The translations under genes were made by a program, and so were the position numbers. The notes beneath the pieces are model-generated. The model was not told the DNA's origin. It saw only the letters and a program-made list of their open reading frames with translations, and did no database searches. This document shows, one piece after another, positions 53,778-61,682 of a stretch of DNA of 64,000 nucleotides. Each line of letters starts with the position of its first letter. Position 1 is the stretch's first letter. The DNA is from Phaeobacter sp. CECT 5382 (GTDB lineage Bacteria; Pseudomonadota; Alphaproteobacteria; Rhodobacterales; Rhodobacteraceae). The stretch lies in assembly GCF_001457775.1 (NCBI RefSeq), contig NZ_CYSG01000006.1:62001-126000 (forward strand), written 5' to 3'.

Positions 53778-53981
53778 ATGAAGCTCTATCGGTTCCTGAG
53801 CGAAGACGACACATCCGCCTTTTGTCACAAGGTGACTGATGCGCTGAACAAGGGATGGGAGCTGCATGGCAGCCCCACCCAGACCTTTGACCCCGTCAAG
53901 GGTATCATGCGCTGTGGTCAATCTGTGGTGAAAGAGGTGGATGGCACCTACACACCCGATACGAAACTGGGAGAACACTGA
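53778..53981 (+). CDS. DUF1737 small protein
   Basis: A 67-residue soluble protein (KLYRFLSEDDTSAFCHKVTDALNKGWELHGSP) matching DUF1737, a short family with a TNF-like WELHG motif and unknown function. Its stop shares a base with the mch start, so it is coupled to mch. Confidence 0.9.
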   Translation: MKLYRFLSEDDTSAFCHKVTDALNKGWELHGSPTQTFDPVKGIMRCGQSVVKEVDGTYTPDTKLGEH

Positions 53982-55027
53982 TGGCCAAGACCAGCGCGGC
54001 AAAAACCAATTCAGGCCGATTTTTTGAAGACTACGCCCTCGGCGATGTGATCACCCACGCGGTGCCGCGCACCGTTTCGGGCGGCGAGCGCGCCATGTAT
54101 CATGCGCTCTACCCGGCGCGTCATGCGCTGTATTCTTCAGATGAATTTGCCCGCCGCTCTGGTCTGCCAAAATCGCCACTGGATGATCTGGCGGCTTTCC
54201 ACATCGTGTTTGGCAAGACGGTTCCCGATGTCTCGCTGAATGCGGTGGCCAATCTGGGCTACGCCGAAGGCCGCTGGCTCTTACCGGTCTATGAAGGCGA
54301 CACGTTGCGCTCGACGAGCGAAGTGATCGGCGTCAAGCAGAACTCCAACGGCAAATCGGGCGTGGTCTATGTGCGCACAAAGGGCCTGAACCAGCGCGAC
54401 GAGACTGTGATGGAATATGTCCGCTGGGTCATGGTGCGCAAAGGCAATCTGGACGCGCCTGCGCCTGAAACAGTGCTGCCGGATCTGGCCAAGGTTATCC
54501 CGGCGGATCAGCTGGTGGTGCCTGCAGGGTTGGATTTCAGCGACTATGATTTTGATCTGGCCGGCGAAGCGCACCGCTGGGGCGACTATGTCGTGGGCGA
54601 GACCATCGACCATGTGGATGGCGTCACCATTGAAGAAGCAGAGCATATGCTGGCCACACGTCTGTGGCAAAACACCGCCAAGGTGCATTTTGATAATACA
54701 GCCCGCCCCGACGGCACCCGGCTAATCTATGGCGGTCATGTGATTTCCATGGCGCGCACGCTATCGTTCAACGGCCTGGCCAATGCGCAGATGATTGTTG
54801 GCCTGAACGGCGGGGCACATGCGAATCCCTGCCTGTCGGGGACAACCATTCGCGCCTGGTCCGAGGTGCTGGACAAGGCCGACACCGCAGCCCCCGGCGT
54901 TGGTGCCATTCGCCTGCGTCTGGTCGCCACCAAAGGCGGCGCGCCTTTTGATCTGAAAGGTGAAGACGGAAAGTACCAGCCTGACGTACTGCTCGATCTG
55001 GATTACTGGGCCCTGATGCCGAAATAA
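53981..55027 (+). CDS. mch: Mesaconyl-CoA hydratase
   Basis: A 348-residue double hot-dog MaoC-type hydratase: FFEDYALGDVITHAVPRTVSGGE at the start, HALYPARHALYSSDEFARRSG, and a second MaoC repeat with GYAEGRWLLPVYEGDT and IYGGHVISMAR. In the ethylmalonyl-CoA pathway Mch converts mesaconyl-C1-CoA to beta-methylmalyl-CoA. Length matches R. sphaeroides Mch (about 343). Co-transcribed with mcl2, nnrU and DUF1737, linking C2 assimilation enzymes in one operon. Confidence 0.9.
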   Translation: MAKTSAAKTNSGRFFEDYALGDVITHAVPRTVSGGERAMYHALYPARHALYSSDEFARRSGLPKSPLDDLAAFHIVFGKTVPDVSLNAVANLGYAEGRWLLPVYEGDTLRSTSEVIGVKQNSNGKSGVVYVRTKGLNQRDETVMEYVRWVMVRKGNLDAPAPETVLPDLAKVIPADQLVVPAGLDFSDYDFDLAGEAHRWGDYVVGETIDHVDGVTIEEAEHMLATRLWQNTAKVHFDNTARPDGTRLIYGGHVISMARTLSFNGLANAQMIVGLNGGAHANPCLSGTTIRAWSEVLDKADTAAPGVGAIRLRLVATKGGAPFDLKGEDGKYQPDVLLDLDYWALMPK

Positions 55028-55190
55028 GCGGCAAGCCAAGCAATCTCAAAAATCACTCCGAAAACCATATGGGGCTGCGTGAGAAACCACGCGGCCTTTT
55101 GCTTTTGATGCCACCCGCTTGGATCAACACTTCTGTGAGCACGGTGCAAATTGCGTGACGGTGCAGGATTATCCGGCCTAGACTTCCTTT

Positions 55191-55958
55191 ATGAGCATCA
55201 GAATGAGGATCAAACCGCATATTCTGGCAGCGGGTCTTGCCTTGCTGCCTATGGCTGCGGGCGCCTGTGATCTAGCGCTGGTGCTGGCGGTGGATGTCTC
55301 CGGCTCGGTGGATGCCGGGGAATATCGGCTGCAGATGGATGGGCTGGCCACGGCACTGCGCGATGGTGTCGTATCCGAAGCCCTTGTGCGGGCCGAAGCA
55401 CAGGTCAGCCTGATCCAATGGTCAGGGCAGGCCCGCCAGGAGGTTTCGATCCCCTGGCAGCCAACCCGCAGCTTTGCCGAGGTCGAAGCCTTGGCGCAGA
55501 TGATCGAGGCGACACCACGGCCCTGGCGCAACTATTCCACCGCCATCGGCGAGGCGTTGTCGCTTGGTTTGGCGCAGTTCTCGCAGGTGCCGCAGTGCAG
55601 GCGCCGGGTCATTGATCTGTCGGGAGATGGCTATTCCAACGAAGGTATTGAGCCCGCCGCGCTCAAACCTGCACTGGATGCAGCTGGGGTTACGGTGAAC
55701 GCCATTGCTATTGAACAAAGCGAGCCGGAACTGACCGCCTATTTCTACGAGCAGGTCATCTGGGGAGAGGGTGCTTTTGTTGAGACGGCGTTCAGCTTTT
55801 CCGACTATCCAGAAAAGATTCGCCGCAAACTGGTACGCGAGGTGGCGCGTAAAACAGCCGCAATCCTGTCGCCGTCGGACGGCAGAGTGGCGGTTTTGCG
55901 GAAATTTCAACAAGGCGCGGAGCAGCGGAGGTCTGATTCTGCAAAAGATTTTCAGTAA
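55191..55958 (+). CDS. Secreted VWA-domain protein (DUF1194)
   Basis: A 255-residue protein with a signal peptide (about 1-25) and a von Willebrand A domain: metal site DVSGS (D35, S37, S39), then a conserved DLSGDGYSNEG block (about 143-153). DUF1194 proteins are exported, cation-binding adhesion-like proteins of unknown partner. It ends about 10 bp before the sdh operator, so its 3' end borders the operon control region. Confidence 0.85.
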   Translation: MSIRMRIKPHILAAGLALLPMAAGACDLALVLAVDVSGSVDAGEYRLQMDGLATALRDGVVSEALVRAEAQVSLIQWSGQARQEVSIPWQPTRSFAEVEALAQMIEATPRPWRNYSTAIGEALSLGLAQFSQVPQCRRRVIDLSGDGYSNEGIEPAALKPALDAAGVTVNAIAIEQSEPELTAYFYEQVIWGEGAFVETAFSFSDYPEKIRRKLVREVARKTAAILSPSDGRVAVLRKFQQGAEQRRSDSAKDFQ

Positions 55959-55964
55959 GGTATT

Positions 55965-55999
55965 TTTGTGATCACTTGACTGTGAGCTGTGATCACAAA
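55965..55999. promoter_or_regulatory. Paired GTGATCAC operator of the sdh operon
   Basis: TTTGTGATCAC (55965-55975) and GTGATCACAAA (55989-55999) form an 11-bp inverted repeat; octamers GTGATCAC start at 55968 and 55989, exactly 21 bp apart, as at sucC. The pair is centred 130 bp upstream of sdhC (127 bp at sucC). A further palindrome CTGTTTT-TAAC-AAAACAG follows at 56004-56021. Confidence 0.8.
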
Positions 56000-56111
56000 G
56001 CCACTGTTTTTAACAAAACAGGTCAAATAACCGCAGAAATTTACCTCTGGTTTGCGTGACAGCAGGCAAAAATCAGCTAAAACACCCGTAGCTATTCTGA
56101 AAGGAGCCAAC

Positions 56112-56495
56112 ATGGCCGATGTAAATCGGGGCGATCGCCCGCTTTCGCCACATTTGAAGATCTATCGCCCGCAGATGACCTCAATGTCTTCGATCCTGAC
56201 CCGGATCACCGGCAATGCGCTTATCATCTCGGTGATGCTGATCGTCTGGTGGCTCCTCGCAGCGGCGACGTCGCCTGCCTATTTTGCCACCGCCAACGGG
56301 GTGATGACATCCTGGTTTGGCGATATCGTGCTGGTGCTGTCGACACTGGGCATCTGGTATCATTTCCTGGCCGGGCTGCGTCACCTCTATTTTGATGCAG
56401 GCCACGGGCTGGACATCGAAACCGCCGAGAAACTTGGCTGGGGCATGATGATCGGTTCAGTTGTTCTCACGGTTATCACCGTGCTTGTGGTTTGA
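56112..56495 (+). CDS. sdhC: Succinate dehydrogenase cytochrome b556 subunit
   Basis: Membrane anchor of complex II. The 127-residue protein begins MADVNRGDRPLSPHLKIYRPQ, typical of SdhC, and has three helices; His in IWYHFLAGLRHLYFDAGHG helps ligate heme b. AAGGAG precedes ATG 56112. First gene of sdhCDAB, downstream of the GTGATCAC operator. Confidence 0.96.
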   Translation: MADVNRGDRPLSPHLKIYRPQMTSMSSILTRITGNALIISVMLIVWWLLAAATSPAYFATANGVMTSWFGDIVLVLSTLGIWYHFLAGLRHLYFDAGHGLDIETAEKLGWGMMIGSVVLTVITVLVV

Positions 56496-56505
56496 GGAGC
56501 AAGAC

Positions 56506-56877
56506 ATGCGTTATTTGACCGCTCGCAAACGTGCTGTCGGCAAAGGTGCCTCTGGCACCGGTACTGAACACCACTGGTATATGCAGGTAAGTGCTGTGGC
56601 GCTGGCCTTTCTGGTGCCAACATTTATCTACATCGTGGGCTCTGCCATTGGCGGCACCCAGGAAGAGGTGCTGGCGACCTTTGCACGCCCCTTCCCGGCC
56701 ATCCTCACGGGCCTGACGCTCTATGCCGGGGTGATGCATTTCAACAAAGGCGCGCAGATGATGATCGAAGACTATGCGCGCGGTTCGGCCCGCAAGATTC
56801 TGATCATGTTTGTGATCGGCCTCAGCTACGCCACCATCGCCACCGGGCTTTTTGCCCTGGCCAAGATCGCGCTGTAA
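56506..56877 (+). CDS. sdhD: Succinate dehydrogenase hydrophobic membrane anchor
   Basis: A 123-residue SdhD with three helices: MRYLTARKRAVGKGASGTGTEHHWYMQ at the start and VMHFNKGAQMMIEDYARGSARKI in the middle, matching the alphaproteobacterial anchor that completes the heme/quinone site with SdhC. GAGGAG upstream supports ATG 56506. 10 bp after sdhC. Confidence 0.95.
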   Translation: MRYLTARKRAVGKGASGTGTEHHWYMQVSAVALAFLVPTFIYIVGSAIGGTQEEVLATFARPFPAILTGLTLYAGVMHFNKGAQMMIEDYARGSARKILIMFVIGLSYATIATGLFALAKIAL

Positions 56878-56889
56878 GGGACAAGTAAT

Positions 56890-58695
56890 ATGGCTGCATA
56901 CGAATACGAGACGCATGACTATGACGTCGTGGTCGTGGGTGCCGGTGGTGCCGGACTGCGCGCAACGCTCGGCATGGCCGAACAGGGTCTGCGCACCGCC
57001 TGCGTGACCAAGGTTTTCCCAACCCGTTCGCACACGGTTGCGGCGCAGGGCGGTATTGCCGCCTCGCTGTCCAACATGGGCCCGGATAACTGGCAGTGGC
57101 ATATGTATGACACCGTCAAAGGCTCTGACTGGCTGGGTGACACGGATGCGATGGAATACCTCGCCCGCGAAGCCCCCAAGGCGGTTTACGAGCTGGAACA
57201 TTACGGTGTGCCGTTCAGCCGCACCGAAGAAGGCAAGATCTATCAGCGCCCCTTTGGTGGTCACACCACTGAATTCGGCGAGGGCCCCCCGGTGCAGCGA
57301 ACCTGTGCTGCCGCCGACCGCACCGGCCACGCCATCCTGCACACGTTGTATGGTCAGTCGCTGAAGAACAACGCTGAATTCTACATCGAATATTTCGCCA
57401 TCGACCTGATCATGTCCGACGATGGCCAGTGTCAGGGTGTTGTCTGCTGGAAGCTCGACGATGGCACCATGCATGTCTTCAACGCCAAGATGGTTGTTCT
57501 GGCCACCGGTGGCTATGGCCGTGCCTTCTTCTCGGCGACCTCGGCCCATACCTGCACCGGTGATGGTGGTGGCATGGTGGCGCGCGCCGGTCTGGCGCTG
57601 CAGGATATGGAGTTTGTCCAGTTCCACCCCACAGGCATCTACGGCTCTGGCTGTCTGATCACCGAGGGGGCGCGCGGCGAAGGCGGCTATCTGACCAACT
57701 CCGAAGGCGAACGGTTCATGGAGCGCTATGCGCCCCAGTATAAAGACCTCGCCCCGCGAGACTATGTATCGCGCTCCATGACCATGGAAATCCGCGAAGG
57801 CCGCGGTGTCGGCGCTGATGGCGACCATATCCACCTGAACCTCAGCCACCTGCCACCCGAGGCCTTGGCCGAGCGTCTGCCGGGTATTTCGGAAAGCGCC
57901 AAGATCTTTGCCGGCGTCGATGTCACTAAAGAGCCGATCCCGGTTCTGCCAACGGTGCATTACAACATGGGCGGCATTCCAACCAACTATTGGGGCGAAG
58001 TGCTGAACCCGACTGCCGACAACCCAACCGGCGTCGTGCCCGGCCTGATGGCCGTGGGCGAAGCGGGCTGTGCCTCGGTGCACGGGGCCAATCGTCTGGG
58101 GTCGAACTCGCTGATTGACCTTGTGGTCTTTGGTCGGGCTGCGGCCATCCGCGCGGGCAAGATCGTCGATGCCGAAGCACCAAACCCAGTGCTGAACCAA
58201 GCGTCGGTTGATCAGGCCTTTGATCGTTTTGACGGGCTGCGTAATGCCAATGGCGGCACTGCCACCGCAGATCTGCGTTTGGAAATGCAGCGCACCATGC
58301 AGTCGGATGCTGCGGTGTTCCGCACCGACAAGTCGTTGAAAGAGGGCGTCGAGAAGATGACCGCTATTGCCGGCAAGATGGGCGACCTCAAGGTCACCGA
58401 TCGCTCGCTGGTCTGGAATTCGGATCTGATGGAGACGCTGGAGCTGGCCAACCTGATGCCAAACGCGCTGGCGACCATTCACGGTGCCGAAGCCCGTCGC
58501 GAAAGCCGCGGCGCGCATGCGCACGAAGATTACAGCACACGTGATGATGAAAACTGGCGGGTCCATACCGTCAGCCGGGTTGACGACACCAAGGTGGACC
58601 TCACCTATCGTCCGGTGATCCTGGACCGTCTGACCACCGAAGACGAAGGCGGCATCAGCCTGGCGAAAATCGCGCCAAAGGCACGTACCTTCTGA
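56890..58695 (+). CDS. sdhA: Succinate dehydrogenase flavoprotein subunit
   Basis: Oxidises succinate to fumarate with covalent FAD. The 601-residue protein has GAGGAG (18-23), the FAD-linked His48 in [14 protein letters not shown], the substrate site [13 protein letters not shown] region, and [11 protein letters not shown] and [12 protein letters not shown] near the middle and end. Length is normal. sdhB is not directly next, as is usual, but three small genes later. Confidence 0.97.
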   Translation: MAAYEYETHDYDVVVVGAGGAGLRATLGMAEQGLRTACVTKVFPTRSHTVAAQGGIAASLSNMGPDNWQWHMYDTVKGSDWLGDTDAMEYLAREAPKAVYELEHYGVPFSRTEEGKIYQRPFGGHTTEFGEGPPVQRTCAAADRTGHAILHTLYGQSLKNNAEFYIEYFAIDLIMSDDGQCQGVVCWKLDDGTMHVFNAKMVVLATGGYGRAFFSATSAHTCTGDGGGMVARAGLALQDMEFVQFHPTGIYGSGCLITEGARGEGGYLTNSEGERFMERYAPQYKDLAPRDYVSRSMTMEIREGRGVGADGDHIHLNLSHLPPEALAERLPGISESAKIFAGVDVTKEPIPVLPTVHYNMGGIPTNYWGEVLNPTADNPTGVVPGLMAVGEAGCASVHGANRLGSNSLIDLVVFGRAAAIRAGKIVDAEAPNPVLNQASVDQAFDRFDGLRNANGGTATADLRLEMQRTMQSDAAVFRTDKSLKEGVEKMTAIAGKMGDLKVTDRSLVWNSDLMETLELANLMPNALATIHGAEARRESRGAHAHEDYSTRDDENWRVHTVSRVDDTKVDLTYRPVILDRLTTEDEGGISLAKIAPKARTF

Positions 58696-58696
58696 T

Positions 58697-58936
58697 ATGG
58701 CACGTTTCTGGGATATCAAAATGGCCCTGCTTGGCTGTTTGGCTTTGCTCTCGGCCTGCGCCGGGACCAAAGCCGTGGTATCCCAGACGCCGCTGCTTTG
58801 GGATTATCCCCTTATGCCCGGCGTTACAGCCCTTTGGGAAAGGCTTGCCAAGGCAGCCCAGCGGCGCGCCCTGACCTATCTTGCCGATGGATCGACCATC
58901 CGTTCTTCGCTAAATGGAGAGTGGTCACCGTGCTGA
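58697..58936 (+). CDS. Small lipoprotein inserted in sdh operon
   Basis: A 79-residue protein starting one base after the sdhA stop, with a lipoprotein signal MALLGCLALLSAC (lipidated Cys21 from the first ATG, or shorter from Met9) and a short mature part (LWDYPLMPGVTALWERLAKAAQRRALTYLADG). No family recognised. Its end overlaps the start of the sulfotransferase-like gene. Confidence 0.65.
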   Translation: MARFWDIKMALLGCLALLSACAGTKAVVSQTPLLWDYPLMPGVTALWERLAKAAQRRALTYLADGSTIRSSLNGEWSPC

Positions 58937-59829
58937 CACAGACCCACAGCTCCCCTGCGCGGGCTTGGCCCGCACTTGGTATCGCCCCCGGACAGGTCCT
59001 GCGGGCCTTTGGCATGCGTCGCTCGGGTAATCACGCGATCATCTCCTGGCTGCAGCGCAATGCGCCGGAGGGCAGGTCGGTGTTCTTCAACAACTGCAAA
59101 CCGGGTCAGCACCCTTTGCAATCCTTTCGTGGCATGGAAGTCAACGGCGCCCATGCACCGCAAAACAAGGCCCGGCGCGACATGGCTTCGGTCACCGGTG
59201 CGGCAGGGGACGGTGCACTGGTGCTGATCTCCTACGAGGACACCAGTCCGGCGGAGTTTGGTGCAGACCGGCAGGTATCAGGCACATTTGACGAGACACG
59301 CTTGTCCCGCAATGTGCTGATCTATCGCAGCTTTCTGAACTGGTCGGCGTCACTGTTGAAAAAACTGCAGGCCAATGAAGGCTATTCCTTGGTGCGCCGC
59401 AATGCGATCCTGCTGCGCGCCATGGATACCTATACCCGGCTGCTGGGGCTGGTGCGCCAGGCCAAGGAGTTGGCGCTGGTGGCGATTTGCTATGACAGCT
59501 GGGTCGCCAAAGACAGCTACCGCACGGCGGTTCTGACGCAGCTTGGGCTTGCAGAACCGGGGCAAGCACCGCGCGACAACAGTCTGGGTGAGGTGCAGCC
59601 CTATGGTGGCGGCTCATCCTTTCAGAAACAGGCCAAAACGGCCGCTGAATTGCAGGTCGACCGGCGTTGGCAACAGATGCGGGGCGATGCTGAATTTCAA
59701 GCACTCTTGCATCTGGCAGCGCGCGATACAGCACTGATCGACGAACTGACGGTACTGTTTCCGCAGGATGCGGAGTTTCTGGCGACGGTGGCGCAGCAGC
59801 CCCCATTGCCACAGGCGGTGCGCGCATGA
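58930..59829 (+). CDS. Sulfotransferase-like P-loop protein
   Basis: A 299-residue protein with FGMRRSGNHAIISWL near residues 27-41, the 5'-phosphosulfate-binding loop type of sulfotransferase-like proteins common in marine Roseobacter, plus DNSLGEVQPYGGGSSF at the end. Such proteins modify sugars or peptides; the target is unknown. The start is GTG 58930 (GGAGAG upstream), inside the preceding lipoprotein gene; a GTG at 58921 is also possible. It lies between sdhA and sdhB, which is unusual. Functional assignment is by motif only. Confidence 0.7.
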   Translation: MLTQTHSSPARAWPALGIAPGQVLRAFGMRRSGNHAIISWLQRNAPEGRSVFFNNCKPGQHPLQSFRGMEVNGAHAPQNKARRDMASVTGAAGDGALVLISYEDTSPAEFGADRQVSGTFDETRLSRNVLIYRSFLNWSASLLKKLQANEGYSLVRRNAILLRAMDTYTRLLGLVRQAKELALVAICYDSWVAKDSYRTAVLTQLGLAEPGQAPRDNSLGEVQPYGGGSSFQKQAKTAAELQVDRRWQQMRGDAEFQALLHLAARDTALIDELTVLFPQDAEFLATVAQQPPLPQAVRA

Positions 59830-59969
59830 GTGCCGCCACACTGGTTTTGAACACGAATACCGCCTCATCCGAGGTGTCACATGATTTTCGGCAGGGCCCT
59901 GCGGCGCTGTTGTTTTATCCTATCTCCTGCCAACCGGTGACTGCGGTCTCTGGTCTGGTGGGCAGCTAA
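59826..59969 (+). CDS. Possible coupled small protein before sdhB
   Basis: A 47-codon frame ([20 protein letters not shown]) starting in an ATGA overlap with the sulfotransferase-like gene and ending 16 bp before sdhB. Coupling supports translation, but the sequence has no recognisable motif and no independent ribosome-binding site, so it may be chance. Confidence 0.35.
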   Translation: MSAATLVLNTNTASSEVSHDFRQGPAALLFYPISCQPVTAVSGLVGS

Positions 59970-59985
59970 GCAAGGAGAACGATCT

Positions 59986-60765
59986 ATGGTCCAATTCGCA
60001 CTTCCGAAAAATTCCAAGATCACCACGGGGAAGACGTGGCCCAAGCCGACCGGCGCGACAAATGTGCGCAAGTTCAAGATCTATCGTTGGAACCCCGACG
60101 ATGGCAAGAACCCGCAGGTCGACACCTATTTCCTCGATATGGACAAATGCGGTCCCATGATCCTGGACGCGCTGATCAAGATCAAGAACGAGATCGATCC
60201 AACGCTGACTTTCCGCCGGTCGTGCCGCGAAGGGATCTGTGGGTCTTGCGCGATGAACGTCGATGGCATCAACACGCTGGCCTGTATCTACGGGCTGGAT
60301 GAGGTCAAGGGCGACGTCAAGATCTACCCGCTGCCCCACATGCCCGTGGTCAAGGATCTGATCCCTGACCTGACGCATTTCTATGCGCAGCATGCGTCAA
60401 TCATGCCCTGGCTAGAGACCAAGACCAACGCCCCGGCCAAGGAGTGGCGTCAGTCCATCGAGGACCGCAAAAAGCTCGACGGTCTTTATGAATGCGTGAT
60501 GTGTGCCAGCTGCTCAACCTCCTGCCCGAGCTACTGGTGGAATGGCGACAAATACCTCGGGCCAGCAGCCTTGTTGCATGCCTATCGCTGGATCATCGAC
60601 AGCCGCGATGAGGCCACACCTGAGCGCCTTGACCAGCTCGAAGATCCCTTCAAGCTGTATCGCTGCCACACCATCATGAACTGCACCAAGACCTGCCCCA
60701 AGGGTCTGAACCCGGCCGAGGCGATCGCGCATATCAAACACATGATGGTTGATCGGGCGGTCTGA
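59986..60765 (+). CDS. sdhB: Succinate dehydrogenase iron-sulfur subunit
   Basis: A 259-residue protein with [2Fe-2S] Cys (C80, C85, C88, C100 in [10 protein letters not shown]...LAC), [4Fe-4S] Cys C170, C173, C176 with C237, and [3Fe-4S] Cys C180, C227, C233. It passes electrons from FAD to quinone. AAGGAG precedes the ATG. Followed by a strong terminator, marking the end of the operon. Confidence 0.97.
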   Translation: MVQFALPKNSKITTGKTWPKPTGATNVRKFKIYRWNPDDGKNPQVDTYFLDMDKCGPMILDALIKIKNEIDPTLTFRRSCREGICGSCAMNVDGINTLACIYGLDEVKGDVKIYPLPHMPVVKDLIPDLTHFYAQHASIMPWLETKTNAPAKEWRQSIEDRKKLDGLYECVMCASCSTSCPSYWWNGDKYLGPAALLHAYRWIIDSRDEATPERLDQLEDPFKLYRCHTIMNCTKTCPKGLNPAEAIAHIKHMMVDRAV

Positions 60766-60806
60766 TAGCGCTTGCGGGTCTGTGTTTCGGCCCAATCGGT
60801 TTGACT

Positions 60807-60840
60807 AAAAACCCCGGACAGTGATCTGTCCGGGGTTTTT
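60807..60840 (+). terminator. Rho-independent terminator of the sdh operon
   Basis: ACCCCGGACAG (60811-60821), loop TGAT, CTGTCCGGGGT (60826-60836), then TTTT; A-tract upstream makes it bidirectional-like. 45 bp after the sdhB stop. Confidence 0.95.
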
Positions 60841-60959
60841 AAATTCTGCATTGCAGCAAGCGCATGGCAAGACTGCATTTTTGTCCGATGTGCCGGTGAA
60901 GCTGACTGCCTATGTTGTGCGCAGGGGAGAGGTTTCAAAACCGATCAGGACGAAAGACC

Positions 60960-61127
60960 ATGAAAACAGTAGAATATTTGCCCAACGCCAAAGCTGTCGC
61001 AGAGGCCGCATTGAAAGATCTGGAACAGGCTTGGGCCTATTACACGCCAGAAGTGCTGCCGGAAATGACAAGCGACGAACCCGTCGAAGGGACTGAGGGT
61101 TACATGCCTTACTACGCCGCCGCCTGA
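60960..61127 (+). CDS. Small hypothetical protein
   Basis: A 55-residue, acidic, soluble protein (MKTVEYLPNAKAVAEAALKD ... PYYAAA). Good internal composition and its own downstream terminator (61198-61228) argue that it is real. I recognise no family; it seems conserved-type in layout (helical N-terminus, Tyr-rich tail). Confidence 0.65.
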   Translation: MKTVEYLPNAKAVAEAALKDLEQAWAYYTPEVLPEMTSDEPVEGTEGYMPYYAAA

Positions 61128-61197
61128 GCTGCCGCCCGAGCCGCAGCGCGGGTTCACCGTGCCCACGTGTGTGTTACAAGTGATTTGTTGCTTTAAG

Positions 61198-61228
61198 CCC
61201 CCGACCTCCCTCGGTTCGGGGGTTTTTT
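61198..61228 (+). terminator. Rho-independent terminator
   Basis: CCCCCGA (61198-61204) and TCGGGGG (61216-61222), followed by TTTTTTG. Ends the small gene at 60960. Confidence 0.85.
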
Positions 61229-61256
61229 GTTTGAGATTGGCCCCTGTAGCGGGTAA

Positions 61257-61454
61257 ATGCCAGCCATGCCTATTCTACTTCTTCTTTTGCTGACCGGCGT
61301 GTTTGGTTATTTTATCTGGCGTCGTAAGACGACGACATTGACTCGTGATTGCCGGTGGCGGCTGGAACGCTCATTGGGGCATTGGCGCTGCCAGAGTTGC
61401 GGCGAGGTCAAGCCCGGCGAGGCAACACCGCGTGACTGTCTGCGGGGCCGTTAG
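61257..61454 (+). CDS. Small membrane protein with Cys pair
   Basis: A 65-residue protein: one N-terminal helix (PMPILLLLLLTGVFGYFIW), a basic stretch and a C-terminal WRCQSCGEVKPGEATPRDCLRG resembling a small zinc-ribbon (C45, C48, and a later Cys). Start at 61257 or ATG 61266; no strong ribosome-binding site. Function unknown. Confidence 0.5.
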   Translation: MPAMPILLLLLLTGVFGYFIWRRKTTTLTRDCRWRLERSLGHWRCQSCGEVKPGEATPRDCLRGR

Positions 61455-61463
61455 TCTGAAGCT

Positions 61464-61601
61464 ATGCCATGTTTTGAAGTTTTGAGAGAGCCTTTGCCAG
61501 GTTTTGTTGGCCGGTTGAAGAAAACGCTTGATCGACTCGGATCTTTGCCCGATATGGCGGATCAAGACGCCAACGCACGCGCCTCTGTCCCAAGGGCCTG
61601 A
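61464..61601 (+). other. Possible leader ORF of the decarboxylase gene
   Basis: A 45-codon open frame (MPCFEVLREPLPGFVGRLKK at the start) lies in the leader of the decarboxylase. No clear ribosome-binding site. If translated, it could couple ribosome position to the following hairpins. Low confidence. Confidence 0.25.
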
Positions 61602-61676
61602 AACCCCCATGGTTACGTAGCGACGGTAACGTCTCTGATGGAACTGAGCGGCCATATATGGCCGGGTCTTTTGGAG
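61602..61676 (+). promoter_or_regulatory. Structured leader of the ornithine/lysine decarboxylase gene
   Basis: Contains two mutually exclusive stems, GTTAC (61612-61616) with GTAAC (61626-61630), or GACG-GTAA-CGTC (61622-61633, a GNRA loop), and then the perfect palindrome CGGCCATATATGGCCG (61649-61664) just before the TTGGAG ribosome-binding site. In alphaproteobacteria ornithine decarboxylase genes are known to carry a conserved leader RNA (speF motif), so a switch-like leader is inferred; I could not match the motif base by base. Confidence 0.45.
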
Positions 61677-61682
61677 ATGACC

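Noticed and set aside
56476-58770. A 764-codon minus-strand frame opposite sdhD and sdhA
   Set aside because: sdhA is unmistakable on the plus strand; the antisense frame has no motif.
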